From: Xestospongia bergquistia
Lineage: Eukaryota > Porifera > Demospongiae > Haplosclerida > Petrosiidae
Direction: 5' to 3'
Assembly (NCBI GenBank): GCA_963965975.1
Contig: OZ014418.1
Location: 6,088,775 to 6,152,774 of the forward strand
DNA length: 64,000 bases
The position numbers and the translations under genes were made by a program. Below the pieces are notes generated by a model. It did not search any database. It was given only the letters and a program-made list of their open reading frames with translations, and was not told the DNA's origin. This document shows, piece after piece, positions 25,488-40,300 of this stretch (the first letter of the stretch is position 1; each line of letters begins with the position of its first letter).

Positions 25488-27116
25488 TCATGTTTTACAT
25501 GGCATTCGAAGAGTTTCTCCTCTCTCCTCTATGACATGACAGGCTAGAGCAAGTAATTTCCTTTTGCAAATCTCATAACAATCTAATAAAGAAATGAACA
25601 ATCCATAACTTATAATGTATTATAAACATGACATATGTCTCATGTACAGACCCTCCCATCAAAGAATGCTGATAAATCCAGTTACATAAAACATAGGCAC
25701 AAGCCTTATATGCTGTATTATTGTACAATGACTACATTTTATTAGTTTATTAAAGGATATAGAAAACACAATTCTATTATTACAATTCTGGAGGTGACAT
25801 TGTCTTATAAGATATCTAAAATTAGTATTATTCCTTTATAGTTTACTACATGTCAATTAACTTGTTAGTATATAGTGTGAATAGCAAGTAAATAGACAGA
25901 AAAAATTATGAGAGAACTTTTGAGCTATCGTTAAGCATGATTAATTTACTTCATATACGCAAGGTTCAAGCCTCCTGTCTGTGACTCTTTAATGTCTATA
26001 CACTGAACACATGTGGGCCGAGTTTGTAATCTTTAATATATAAATAAACAAACTTAACAAACTATTATTGTAGTATGTACAGTTTGTTAGTCTATATAAT
26101 ATAGGTAATATGTACACAATGAAGTATGGACTTACTGCCAGATAAACAATACTTACCTTTTTACATTGATTACACCTTTAATAGCTAATGCTCATTAGAA
26201 CAATAGTCTTACAATGGCTGCAACCTTCAAAAATTACTTTTAATAAATGTCCTGGAGCGTTTCTGTTAACATTTCATTGCTGGGTAGTGTGTACTCAATA
26301 AAAGAATTCAAGTATACTTTTCTTCATTATCCATTATAACATCGGGGTCATTGGGGTCAATAAGTAACCCTCGTTGGAGGACCCTATCCCATAATATTGA
26401 CCCTCTACTGCGAGGAATAATTTGGCCAAGATGCATGTCAGTGCTTCAAGGACAAATAAGTCTCTGTAGAGTGCAACAATGCTTTAGAATATAAAATTTT
26501 TGAGCTAATTTTAAAACAATGCCTTAAATTTTAATATTAAAAGACAATAGAGGTATATAATTTATCAATCATACAAATTTACTCGAAAATTACGGGAATT
26601 ATTCCCTGCAGCGGACAAACTACACATCTGGCATCTATGATTACATACCACTACTTGTATCTTCGCGGATTTTATAACAACCACAAATTTATTCCAGGAC
26701 AAGAATTGACTTTACTTTTAACAAACCACAAACCTATACATGACTGTCCATTTCCTGTATATCCAGTGTTACATGTACAAGTAAAACTGCCAGGAGTATT
26801 GGTACAGACAGCATTAGTATCACAGTTATGAGTACCAGTACGAATAGAACATTCATCAATGTTTAAAGAATTATTATATTACAGTTATGTAAAGTATAAT
26901 TTTATTATTTTTACCTTCTGTACAGTTCACTCCTTGATATCCAGTACCTGTACAATTACATGTGTATTGATCAGGAGAAGATCCTATAATACAGACTCCT
27001 CCATTTTGGCAAGGTTGATCTTGTAAACAAGTAGCGCTTTGACAACTATTATTATGAATAATCTCATAGGGACCACATCCTTTAATATTAAAAATACCGG
27101 TAGTCAAGTATGTTAC

Positions 27117-27160
<44 letters not shown>

Positions 27161-28081
27161 ATATATACATATATACCTGTTTTATATACAACATTGCTAT
27201 AATTTGATGTAGGTGAGTTCAGGCAAGCAATATCAAGCACTTGATTTGTTGCTGATAATGCATGATTTCTGTAAAAAGAATTGCTTGCACTGAATCCAAT
27301 CACAGAATCTCTATACATCCAATTCAGTTCACCACATTTGTATGTGAAGATTGCAAATGATTCATTATTTTGTCTAGCCAGAACAGCTTGAAAGGTATTT
27401 GGCTAAAAATTCATATATTTTTGACAGCAATAATTAAGGGAAAGTTAACTTACATTATTAGCAGTACACTCATCATCTTCAAAACTACATACATTCTCCC
27501 ATTGAGCTGCTAGTATCCAGTCAGCATTAAAGATCATGCCAAGGTGTGTAGATAAAAAGTCGTTTACTTGTGTTATAACATTTGCTGCGTTTCCAGTTGC
27601 TCCACTGCTAATAATAATGTAATTAACCTGACCAGTTAGTAGTAAGTCAACATCATCCCAGAAAGGTGCGACAATTGGTAGTGTTGTCGGAAATGGGGCT
27701 GGTGAAGCCAAATTATTAGAGCCTGGGTCAGTTAATACAATAATCCCATTACTATGTACCTGAAAGTAGTGATAGCTTCATAAATTACATAGTATTATAT
27801 TGTTGTAGTTCTTACATAAAGTGTAGAATATGTTTTTTCTCCAAATTTTATAGATGAAGGAAGTGTAACTGAAGCACTACCCTCATCAATTCCAGTTAAT
27901 ATATTAGTAGTACCAAAACTGGAATAATTAAAAAATGGTAGAGTATTATTAACAATAGCTCCTATAAATGAATAAAAATTGGAAATTAAACATAACTTTG
28001 ATAATAATATATTTTTAGCAAACCTGTTAATGGAAAGAGGAAAATATAAGAAATTAGAAGCAGTTTTAAGATTAGTTTCAT
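25488..28081 (-). CDS. NIDO-EGF secreted protein
   Basis: The minus-strand exons are 28024-28081 (signal peptide [23 protein letters not shown] at 28081), 27816-27961, 27454-27759, 27177-27402 (together a NIDO domain: SLPFF-like start, [32 protein letters not shown]), 26915-27079 ([21 protein letters not shown]), about 26734-26858 ([25 protein letters not shown]) and 25488-25582 (terminal exon [14 protein letters not shown] to MPCKT, stop). Phases agree at every junction checked except the acceptor of the EGF_CA exon: no AG occurs between the preceding donor and the NIDEC codons. NIDO is the extracellular domain of nidogen, mucin-4 and alpha-tectorin. The product is probably a matrix or surface protein. 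If the terminal exon is skipped, reading through the GTTTGT donor gives a stop at 26672-26674. Confidence 0.85.
26308..26436 (-). CDS. Short open frame, unrecognised
   Basis: A 42-codon frame within the long last intron of the NIDO-EGF gene, on the same strand, reading [20 protein letters not shown] and later [14 protein letters not shown]. Its base composition is less AT-rich than the surroundings, and it may be a fragment of a conserved protein or repeat. I do not recognise the family and see no splice partners. Confidence 0.25.
   Translation of the reverse strand: MHLGQIIPRSRGSILWDRVLQRGLLIDPNDPDVIMDNEEKYT
27121..27170. repeat. (TA)n microsatellite in an intron
   Basis: Alternating TA between the last NIDO exon (27177-27402) and the first EGF exon (26915-27079). 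The polypyrimidine and acceptor of the next exon lie well outside it. Confidence 0.9.
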
Positions 28082-31000
28082 TTTGTAAAGGACTGTTTCA
28101 ACTAGCTACTTTAATTGATTTGTAGTGTGAGTGTCAAGTTTATATGTTAAGGGGAAACCATATCAGTTTATGTTTGCTAACAAAGTCATAGCAAAGAATA
28201 TAAGTTAACATGGATGCATGCATTACTACAAGATAACATATAAACTAGTTATGTCAGTAATTAACGATTACGTTTACTTCTTTATAATAGTATTTTATTC
28301 TAACAAAAGAATGATAGTAATTATGGGAATGTATGATATAATCAACTAAGAAAACTGTATTTGAGACTGTACATTGTAGTATGGAATTAGTTGCTGTATT
28401 GGTTCTGAAAAAAGACTTTTAAGTTATTTATCATGATCACTCATTTAGTACTAGATTGAGCAACAATAATTATATTGAAATAATATTATGCAACCGAAGT
28501 GATCTTCTGTTTATAATTAACATTGTCATAACTCAAATTTCTAATAATTGAGTTGGTATATAGCACTACAGTTTAAAATAATCTCATACACTTCTAAGAA
28601 TTTCTATAGTGTGTCAATAATTGAATATGCTGTTCCAAAGCCAGGCTATAAATACAGTACATTTGCCAAGTCAGTTTCTCTAATTTATATATATATAATA
28701 AGTGATAGTCTTATGAAGCCATCCTTTATATACACACGCATGGTTCAGTTACCACTGTTGTTAAACAGCTATATGAACAAATGACCTATCACTTATAACT
28801 ACACTTTGAATGATATTACATCTTTTTTCAATGCAGAACCACAGTAAAGAGCTAGGGTGTGGTTGTTTAGACACTACAAAGATTATAATGTATAATAATA
28901 ATAATTATACTGATAACATGAAATGATATTAAGAGCTACAGTTATTATAGGACAACCTTTTCAGTCGTTATAACTGCAGCACCTCTTAATTTACTATTTT
29001 GTTACGCCCCATATCTTACTAATACAAAATACGGCTTTCCGTATAGACCGTATATACATCCGAGTTCCTGCTAATTGTCAGAGAGGAAATACTACTTGAA
29101 GGCAAAGAATCAATAATTCCATTTAAGATCAAGGAATATCAACTGTATACTGTGAGTATTATCATAGTTTGATACTTGTCTCTAACTACATACTATAATT
29201 ATAATTTATGCTGTAATTTAGTGGGTTCTGTAGTTCCACCCCTTCTTGATGCCAAGGATTGAATTAGATTTACGTTGGATGGTTTAAAGCTGTTTGTTAA
29301 CATTTAATTCATTGAAAACTGTATTGGTAAAGTTTTATTGTTGTGTGTGAGTTATATGAGAACATTATTGCTGTTTTAAGGATTGTTATGAAACAAAACA
29401 GTTATCTGGAGGTAAAAGTCTTTAATCTACCTCAGAAATTGGTTAGAAATTCATATTCAACACTCCTTGGTTCTTGATAGAGTTGAAATGAGCAATTTCA
29501 TAAGCTATTTAAACAGAAACTAAGTGTGACCTTGTGCAAATACACTTTCTTGTGAAGATTATCTATACATACTCTCGTATAGAAAAACAATAACATACTA
29601 TCATAGTAAAATATCCATGGATTTTCATTATGATTTATATTTGAGAACAAATCTCCAACACCAGGAGCTCATGATTGCCTAATAGCATAATTAATAGAGA
29701 CATATAATGAACCAATCAAATAGCAGCATTTCTTTCAATAATAATTTACTAATCCCTATCTTTATATAGAAACTCATCTTTGTCGTAGACTGGTCCTGTG
29801 ACTCCCATTCCAAAGAGTTCTATCTGGTATCAGTAGACATGTCTGCTCTCTCTTATTTAGAGGACAAACTGCTACGAAAATGTTATATTTACTTTGTGAA
29901 CCTATAATTACTGGACTAATGCATAAACTTCATTGGATGTTATAAGTGACCTGGTAACTAGACACGTACGCACATAATTGATACAGACATACTTTTGGAT
30001 AATTTAGGAATTGGAGAACAACATGACTTTTAAAGATTCGTGTGATTATTTTTAACCCCATACCCAAATTGTTAACATATCTCATAACTAATAACTAAAT
30101 TAATAATCAAGTTAAACTCTCTTATCCAATGTAGAAGAGAATACATTAGAAAGTCATTGAAGCTTGGTTACACATAGTCATATACGTGGCTTTCTTCGTG
30201 TTGACTCCACTTAACTTATATGTTACTTAGTAATATATGAATTACTTTATTAATATAGTCGATGTTTAAGACTTGTGAATGTCATACTACAATATCCGAA
30301 TTAGTTTAGACTGTGGCTATTGTATATGAGGATCTTCAGTTAATATTGTTACCTAAATATAATAAATTATACTTGCCGTGTATATATATACAATGTATGG
30401 ATGGACTTTCTAGACCATATTGAGAGAGGGTTAAAAATAACTATTTGTGAGGTTTACAATGTAATGAGCTATGCATGTTAACAAAATTCTAACATTTCCT
30501 AACATTTCATTTTAAATGCGAAATTATATAATACCATTATTAATATATCTAATCATATCTATGAACTATTCTGGTATTATATTATGTCTGATTGTCATAA
30601 CTATTTTAAATTGGATTCATACACTTTTGGTACATCATTCATTCTGATTTGGCATGCTTTTTTGTGGCTGTTGCTCAATGGTCACTATTCATAGCCAATA
30701 GTCAATATTCACTATTGTTATTAAATCAAAATCCACTTAATCTATTTTATCAATGTTTTTCAAATAGCATTGTGTTTGACCATGTACATTTAATTAGAGG
30801 AGATAACTAAGGGTTTTGGATTTTCTCGTATGCCTATGATGGAGGAAATTATTTTGTGAATTGTAGGTCTCATAGTAGGAGGGTGTGATATCCACATACA
30901 ACGGAGAAGGAGTTTATTATGTAATATGATTATCCTTTAGTGAAAAAATGGGGACTATTTATATTCCTTATATCTAGATACACTTGTATATCAATACAAA

Positions 31001-33217
31001 CATAGTGATTATTGATTGTCTGCAATACAAAGGGAGAGCCTCAGTCACCTGTATAAATAGAGTACTAAAAATATTGTGTTCAATAAAATTTTAATTAAAA
31101 TCCTCTATTATCTATCACATTTATGTTTTTCTTTAGTGTTAAATGGCTAGGAATGGCAACACAATGGAACCATCTTACTAGTGTGTAATCTCTACAAATG
31201 TAAGCTATAATTATTACCATAACAATGAGTTTCCTCTATAAACACTTCTATACTTCTATACTCATCAGTACAAATAGTATACTCATATAGTAGTACTACT
31301 TATATCAACTTAAAATTGAGTTACTAACCACATGGATACCACAAGTTTATACATGCTGTAATGTAAATATAGTGCTACAGTTTGAAATCACCTCCACTTC
31401 TGGAATCTCTATGGAAAATATGGCATTCCAATAAACACAATATCTTTATCAAGTTAAATTCCTCTACTACCTATCATAGTGTATAGTTTCATGAAGTCAT
31501 CCCTTAGATTGAGTTGAGTAATTGGTAAATGGATATAGATATATACTTAAGTGACCATAGTAGTTCATGATCATACAATAGTCACGATGTATAAATGATC
31601 ACATTGAACCTATTTTTACTGGCCTCAGTAAGATGGTGCTTGGTGTTTCAAAACTATAAGATTTTACTGCATAATTTATAATAATTATATATATATATAT
31701 ATATACAATTACAATAGGAAGTGCTACAGTTATAGGACAACAATTTCAGTATGTCACAATTACCTATTATGATGCATTAGTTATAGTGTTTCAATTAATA
31801 TTAGTTAAATGGAATGGTTTATACACTATAGACTGCCATTTATATCAGAATAAAGATATTTCTACTAATTGTAATAGTCCTTGTATTATTTAGGGCAAAG
31901 ATTTGGTAGTTCTATTTAATACAAGAACAGGTACAAAGTTATACACCATGAATATTATCATGATTTAATACTAATGCCTCTGCATGTATATAACTGCTGT
32001 CATTTAATGGGTTCTGTAGCTACACTCCTTTCTTTGAGGCAACGAATGGATTAAGGTTTCTGTTATATGTTTTAGTTGTTGTGAATATTTCTATAATTCC
32101 TTGAAAGAACTATATTGGCACACACCCACACATTACTGATACACATATAATGTTGGAAAATATACTCTTTTATGGAATAAAAAATTATTAATGAGTTATA
32201 TTAACTAATTGAGTATGGAATTTAAATTATAATTATAAAGTTATTAATTTTCATAGTAAAGATAGCAGTTTTATGAGTTGTTATTGAGTGAGTAATTGTT
32301 TGTGCTCAGGAATGTTGTTAAAATTTGAAATGTTCTTTGGAAGTTACTAGATTAAGTTACTGAAGCCTAGTTGCAAACACATTTAAATCTCTGAAGCTTG
32401 GTGATATATTAAATATGATATATGATAATTGTAAATATGATATATGATATATTAAATAAGTCATTGTTTATTTAATAACTCTTGATTTATTTCTTATTTA
32501 TTTACTAAATCATACATTATTTAGTAAATCACAAGTTATTTAACAAATAATGAGCATTAAAAAGTAAATCATAACTTGTTAACTGTTGCATTGAATGTAT
32601 ACAATTTTGACACAAACAGTACCCCATAGTAATTTACCATGCTATACAATTGTCTATTATTGTCTTAAAATGTTACTTGTATTTATATTGGTTGTATTCA
32701 ATGATTTGTAGAGTTTTAGTACTAATATGACTTGTTAGTTATTGTCTGTTGTACAAAGACTGGACATTAGTGACCTAATTAATACAGTATTAAAAATGCA
32801 CTATATTCTATATAATAGAAATTTAATTGAAATCATGTCTGCATTTAACACAGAGTGATTATCAGCTCTTATTATGTTTGTGTTTTCTTTATTTTCAAAT
32901 GGCTAGGAAATGGCATCAGACTGGACCATCTCAGTAGTATTTGCTAGCCATATAAAACATTAAGTTGTCATTTTAAATCTAGCTATCTGTAGTAACTGAT
33001 ATGAAATATGTACACTACTGATACCTGTTACTTACTTATAACAGATAATACTGTTGTAAAAATGGTCTTACTCTCTAATTACTCATCAGCATAGTAATTA
33101 TACATTATACTACTATATAATGATGTTTGTTCATCATGTGATGGTAATATCATAAAATAACAATCACCTGCCCACAAATGTGCTTACCCATCATTTTCAT
33201 TGTATGTCAGATGAGTA
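28082..33217. other. Intergenic region and conserved upstream block of SAMHD1-3
   Basis: 28082-28980 shows no convincing gene. From about 28990 the sequence is a near-collinear copy of 9530-12669, interrupted by a segment at 29590-30240 that instead matches 24457-25270. TA-rich tracts lie at 31685-31705 and 32402-32455. No coding exon is supported. Confidence 0.6.
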
Positions 33218-36200
33218 ATGGCTTCTCCAATTCAGCCTCAAGGTTTAGTGGTAAAATGGACTACTGAAGATGTGGTAAAGCATTTACAAGATAATGAACT
33301 GGACAATGGCATTGCTATGGCTTTTCAAAGTAAGTAATTATTTGTGTTAGCTTCCTTGTCAATTATATTATAGCTAATAAAATTAATGGCAAACATATAG
33401 TTCATGGGTATGATTGGAGCCATGACAAACTTGAAAGAATGGGAATAAAGTAAGAACATGTAATAATTTACTCAATTCATAAATTTTATTAGTGCTGAAG
33501 GTGACAGAGATAATGTATTACAAATTATTGAAGAACTGAAAAAGAATGATGTGGCCACAAAGTCTAAAGTAAACAGTTGACAATAACTTGGACACATAAT
33601 ATGATCATATTTCAATGATGTAGGTTTTTCAAGATCCTTTATATGGTCCTATTGAACTTCATCCTTTACTTGTCAAAATTATTGATACTCCTTAGTTCCA
33701 GCGCTTACAGGACATCAAACAACTTGGTAAGTACTAAGTAGGGATATAGTAACATTATTATGACTTATTGTCTTATTTCTATGTGTATGTTGCTTAATGA
33801 AGTTATGTTATATAATAATAATGAAATGATATAACTTTCAATATCCTATATTTAAATACATTGTAGGTGGTATATACTATGTTTATCCAGGTGCATCACA
33901 CAATCGTTTTGAACACAGTATTGGGTAATATTAAAACACTTAATATTATGTATAATACATTGTTCCTTTTAGTGTATGTCATTGGCTGGTATATTTGTAG
34001 AAAGTCTTCAATCTAGACAACCTGAGCTCTGTATCAACGAACGTGATATACTTTGTGTTAAAATTGCTGGTCTTTGTCATGACATAGGACATGGTCCTCT
34101 CTCTCATTTGTTTCAGGATCTCTTCATTCCAGAGGTAATTAAAAGACAAACGCTACCAGATCAAGTTCCAGATCAACTTCCAACTAAAACTTGGAGGGTA
34201 AAAATGTTCTTTTACTGAATTAAATTTTATTGTTTTATTTAGCATGAAGAAGCTTCAATTAAGCTTCTAGATCATCTTGTGAAGGTCAATAAACTCTTGT
34301 CTCAGTTTCAAAAGTATGGATTAGACTGGGAGAATGAGAAAGTGTTTATTGAAGAACTGATGACTGGAATACATTATCAAGTATAACAATATAAGTAATT
34401 ATCATTAGTTACTAATATAATTTTAACCATTAAGGGTAGACCAGCAGAAAAGTCATTTTTATATGAGGTTTGTACAATCAAACATCAACTTTTATACAAT
34501 GATTTTGTTGAATTGTTTCTATAATCAGATTGTTGCCAATGACCTTAATGGTATTGATGTTGACAAAATGGATTACATTGCACGAGATTGTGTTGGCTTG
34601 GGAATTGAAATGGCTTTTGATTGGAGGTTTGTCAAAGCCTATATAATGAAGATTAGTGTTTTAAATATTCTACATATATACTGTTACAGATGCTACATTC
34701 AGTTTTCAAGGGTTATTAAGTGTGATGATGGTAAATATCATATTTGTCCTAGAGAGAAGGTACTATGTTATAAGAGTTACAGATGACTACTAATACTAAT
34801 TCTTTTTTTAACAAATTTAGGAAATGGATAGTTTATATCAGTTGTTTGAGACACGTAATTATTTGTTCAGACATGCTTATAGACATAAGACAAGCCATGC
34901 AGTGGATATCTTGTATGTACTTATATATATATCACTGTGTGCTGAGTTGATTATATACTTTATTTCTCTTATAATAAGGATTAGAGATGCCTTGATAAAA
35001 GTTGATGAGTTCATTAAATTACCAGGAGATAACAAGTTGGTAATAATGGCTGTACTAAGTATTTGTAACTTGTTTCTATAGTACTCTTAAGAAGATGTCA
35101 GAGACTATTAATGATATGACTGCTTTCACATTATTGACAGATAGTGTGCTACAGTTAATAAAAGTGGATCCACGTCCTGAACTTAAGGAAGTAAGTGCTG
35201 CATTACAAGTATGATTGACTAGCCTGTTCAATAATAGTCAAGAGATTTACTTCAACGAGTTGAAAAAAGAGATTTGTATAAATTTATTAATTCTGTCTTA
35301 TGGAAAGAGCTTCCAAAGGAAAAGAGTCATTTTAATTTAGTAAGTGTTATAATCAGATATTGGTATCTAAAGTTTGTATTTAGTGTGGTACTAAAAAGTT
35401 AATTGCTCATAAAGCATGCAATGGAAGTGGTGATCTAAATCCAGATGATGTGGAAAAAGAAATATATGTGGATGTAAGTAATATCATTACTGCATGATAT
35501 ATGTATATTTATTTTAATGATAGCTTGTTGAATTTAACTATGGAAAGAATGCTGATAATCCATTAGATAATGTGTGGTTTTACAGAAAATTGTCTCCCAA
35601 CAGAGCCACTAAAACTACTCTAGAACAGGTTTGCAATATAGTATGGTATTCTATTATGTCTACCTTTTCAGAGATCCCACATGCTTCCTGGAGTCTTTCA
35701 AGAGTATGAATACAGAGTGTATTGTAAATCTAATAAAGATGAAGCAATGATTAAAGCTATTAGAAGGTACATATTATAAAATGTTGTGTTAATTCATTGA
35801 TATGTTGGTTTAGAGGTTTTATTAAGTTTTGTAAGGAAGAGCCGCAGTTTCTTGGAGTTCCTCTGGTTAGTTGCATATACTGTAGTTGGTTTTAAAATAA
35901 TATTTTAATAATTGTCTTACCAGTACTTGATAGAATGAACCAGACACATACAGTAGTACTCTATCTTAATATTAATCGTCCATGGTAACATGTTTTGGCC
36001 CTAATGTCCCTGATCATGATTTTCAAAAATTGAATATTTTATCAAACATAGCCTAATTTTCTAGAGTGAACAGGAAGTCATTATATGAATAGTACTACGC
36101 TAACTGTGTTTGATAGTATAATTAATTAGTCCATTTGGTTGTGTTGTTAAAGTTGGTATCACTTGGTATTGTATAGGGAGAAGATACTGAAGTAGATGAT

Positions 36201-36290
36201 GATGAGTTACCAGCAGCATTGTCTCTGTCTCCATCTATTTTGTCTGACATTGATAATAATGGACATCATCATAATGGTGATGATAATTAA
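33218..36290 (+). pseudogene. SAMHD1: SAMHD1-like copy 3, nonsense plus frameshift
   Basis: All 19 exon positions are preserved: 33218-33329, 33374-33449, 33493-33568, 33624-33726, 33867-33924, 33973-34197, 34243-34380, 34435-34467, 34529-34626, 34690-34759, 34821-34912, 34979-35035, 35082-35190, 35238-35339, 35384-35473, 35524-35628, 35672-35766, 35814-35865 and 36177-36290. Two lesions lie at the heart of the enzyme. In exon 4 the codon at 33693-33695 is TAG where copies 1 and 2 have CAG, next to the allosteric GTP-site residues, and the Arg corresponding to human R145 is Gln (CAG). Exon 6 is 225 nt, not 226: one T is missing in CATTGGCTGG (about 33980), which shifts the frame just before the HD motif. 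The rest is closer to copy 1 than copy 2 is. Loss looks recent. A truncated SAM-only product, or an internal start at 33976 downstream of both lesions, cannot be excluded. Confidence 0.9.
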
Positions 36291-36496
36291 GAACATTTAT
36301 AATGAACTGCAATGTAGAGTAGTATAATATATATGTCTAGACTGCTATATATTATGTATGTCGCTTTTGCTACTAATTAACCAGTTATTTTAATTGTTAT
36401 TAATTAATTATAATTATAATTATTATTATTCAAAATTGGCGGTCTGGTCTGGGAACGAGTCCAAACAAGACACATGTGTTTGAATGAAGTATAGTA

Positions 36497-37261
36497 ATGT
36501 TTCAAAAACGCGGGCATTCTCTTGGTTTGTCGAGTCCTCAAGTGACAGGAAGACTCAGTCTCCTCAGTTCTCCTCGAGGAAGGACTCCCTCTAACCTCAG
36601 ACAGTAAATAAATTATATCAGTATACCAAAAGAGTGAGGATGTTCCTGTTAATTATTGTCTGAATGATTTTTAGGTCACTGGTGGCTGAAGATGTATTAG
36701 AAGAAACTGATGCTCATATAATAAAGGCCAAAAACTCACCTGTTCCAGTTCAAGTACAAGAAGTTCTACGACATGACAGTTTCGGTATTTACAGAGTAGC
36801 CATATTAAATTGTAGCTCCACCCCTTGCCTGTAATATTTATTTGATAACTGTGTATAAATTGTTTAGTGTTAACAGTTGTTTTAACTTTTTAAAAGCTAT
36901 CTACAAAGGGTTAATATTAGATTTGACTTTAGACAGTAGGTTTGTATAAACCTGTTATTACATGTACATAATATTGTAGGAACATCATTGAAAATTCATC
37001 AATCTGGATGGGCGTGGCTTGTCAGTGGCCAGCGAGTTTATTTTTGGAGGCATTCCTTGAAACAACATTCAGTATGTTAATTTTTAGTTATGTTAGTTAT
37101 AATTTGATACCAAGTGCTTTTTTAATATAGACTTTATGTTATCGGTTGACACTACCTACTAATAATTCTGTAGCCAGCTGGAATGCTATGTTAATTGATG
37201 TTCATATTACACATGGTACTTCCAATATGTGAGTTTGTCTTTTTAGGTTTAAATGTATTTA

Positions 37262-37307
<46 letters not shown>

Positions 37308-40300
37308 CTCTAGTGATGGGGTTTTTGCAATATCTCCTGAAGGTTCCCTGCGTTATTGGAGAGGTGTGTCTGAAGATATTCCATATAGAGATCTTAGACT
37401 AGAACTTGGTGGTGAACGATCACATTCTCTTACAAAGCTAGAAGTCAGTGACTAAGAATATTAAATTATCTTTATATCTTTATCTGTCTAGAGAGCTGAT
37501 GGATATATAGTATTAAGTACTTCTGGAAATATGTTCTTGTTGAGGTTACCTTCATTACAGGTATATAAATCATTCTTTATAAATGTACATGTGTATATTT
37601 TAATAGTTATATGTGATATTCACAATTATTGTATAACTACATTCAAAATTGTTTCTTATTTTAGGATCCTCTTGTTGTTGTACCAATGGTCCCAAATCAA
37701 GGAGTACTCTCTGGTATTAGTAAGCGTGTCTCCTCTCTCTTTTTTGGAGGGCAAACTATTGCAAAAAAGGTTAAAAGTACTTGAATTATCTCAACAATAT
37801 TAATAGTGTTAAAGTGACATTGACTTTATGAGGCAAGCTTGTACAGATCATACACTTGTCTATTATCTTTTTATTGAACTAGGAATATATAGATATGTAA
37901 GGTTTACCTCACTAAGTAAAATGTTAGATTTAGTGATAATTATGGCTTTGATCTGGCTAGAGTAATAGTAAATATTAGTATAATTTCTGTACACCTAATT
38001 CCTAACTTAATCTTTGATGTTATTTACATTTTCATTGCTCTAGAGACCTTGTATACTTTCTTCTGCTCTTTTTATTATTTTAAATTAGTCTCTTCTGCTT
38101 TCTTCAAGTTTCTTACATAGCTAAACACTGACTGATGTATTTTCTGTAGACATAACTAAACATGTGCTCTTCCATACCTTTGATTCCATTACCTGACTTA
38201 CTAAAAACTACATTTTCCTAATTGTCATTCTTGTGGTTTAATTAACTTAACATCTTGTCTTTTTTTTACTTAATGGCTTATCTCTTAATAGTTATGTTTC
38301 AAACAATATTGATTTAATTGTGGAAGTGTAGTGGAACATGTTAAGGCTTGCCCTTGTCATCTCATTTAGTTAGTTAGCTGTTTTTTTATTAATAGGAAGC
38401 AGTTCAACTTGTTACCTGGTACAGTATTGAACATTGTTGTGAGTAAGTTTTATACTAACCTCACACACGCACACACATGTTAATATCCATTATATCTAAT
38501 GATATATTTTCTCTTCTAGTATTGTACATGTATTAACTGATACACATATACAATGTTGGAGAGTACAGTCAACATTAGAACAAGATCAGGTCTATAATAT
38601 AATATGTTATATCATATTTATATTATTATCATTTTGAGATCATTTGTGTTAATTATTAGTTTACTTATTCTCTGAACTCATCAACATAGCTTTGTACATG
38701 TTCTTACATTGTTTATTATTATACACAATGGTAATAATATACTAATGGTATTGACTTTACTATATATATCAATATTTCCTTGAAACAGCTAGTCTTGAAA
38801 TTATCCTGGAATGTTATTTGTGTATTACACAGTCAACAACGTGGGCAGCTTTAGATTATAATAGATTTCACTAAGTGTAGTCATGTTATGTTATTGAGTG
38901 GTATATGTTTATATATGGGATATTATGATATGTTTTATTTTATAGGAAATGTTATTAGAATTTGATGTCCATACATTGATCAGAGATGGTGTACAGGAAG
39001 AACAATGGGTTAGATATATTTAATAATGATATTTAAAAAATCATCTTGTTATTACATTGATATACTCTGTAACAATAAATGTTTAAGTGTTTGAAACTGG
39101 ACAACTAGTAGAAAGAATACAAATGCTAGAAGGCAGAAAAGCAAGCTAGCTATTAAGTTTGATCAGCTACATTCATCATTATAGCACTAGTGATAAAGTC
39201 TAATGTAATACATTGATCATTATCTATATCTATCTATATATGAGTATATTTGTCTTCATCGATTTATTGTATTGTTGTATTTGAGACTTTCAAGAGCAAT
39301 GAATGAAACTAACCCTATACAAGAACCACTGACACACACATAGCAAACAATGAATATCATTATTTTTACCTTGAACTAGACCTGACTGATCAAAGCTTTT
39401 GAGTTCTGTAACTTGAGAAAACATCTTTGAGCAGTTCCATAGCTTTTTCCAACTTACTCTACAAAGCTAGCAACAATCCAGTCTCTGACAGGAGTAGTAG
39501 TAACATCAAAATAATCTTAGAATGATTTTTACAATTATATTCTTGTTTATAATTTTATTCAACATGTTTGGCTGACCAAATATCTGCTTTGTTCATAGAT
39601 TATATAACAACTTTAAGATATACAGTTAGTGATAGTAGAATTTGGTGCATGTAAATTATAACAAATCTTATTGTCCTTAATAGTAGGTTTAAGATAAGTA
39701 ATATATTTACTATCCTTTAATTTCTATTTTTATATAATCCATACAGTTTGCTGATGCAGCATTACATAAACTATGGCTACTTGATATGGAAGCTACAAAG
39801 TAAGTTAACATCCACTGACTTAGTAAGTGGGTGGGGCTGATTTGAGAATAGAACACTCAATTTTTTTATGATATGCCATGTAAAATATAATAAATTACAT
39901 ATATACAATATATCACTCACCAATAAATAGGAAGCTTACACTTTTGAATTTATTAAGTTATAGAGGTGTGGTTTCGGTCCAATAGGTCACGTGACACATT
40001 ACATTTAAAATAAATGTATTTAAAAATTTGGTTTTTGATAAACTATTATTCTCTTATCTTATTTTCAGTGAGGGTGTGGTTATATTATTTGCAGTAGCTA
40101 ATTCAACTGTTATAAAGTATGGTCTTATTACACTGCCTTATTTACTGAACACTATACCACTCTCTTGTACTGATAAATTGACCGAGCTTCAATATCAACA
40201 ACCTTATCAGGTAATATGTTGCTATATTATATTCTTTGGTATTAGTCTGTTAAATTGAAGGACCAGCAATTTACAGAGCCAATATCACATGATATTGTTC

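Noticed and set aside
33211-33213. Upstream ATG as the start of SAMHD1 copy 3
   Set aside because: It is 7 bp before the conserved start and in another frame; the paralogues start at the position matching 33218.
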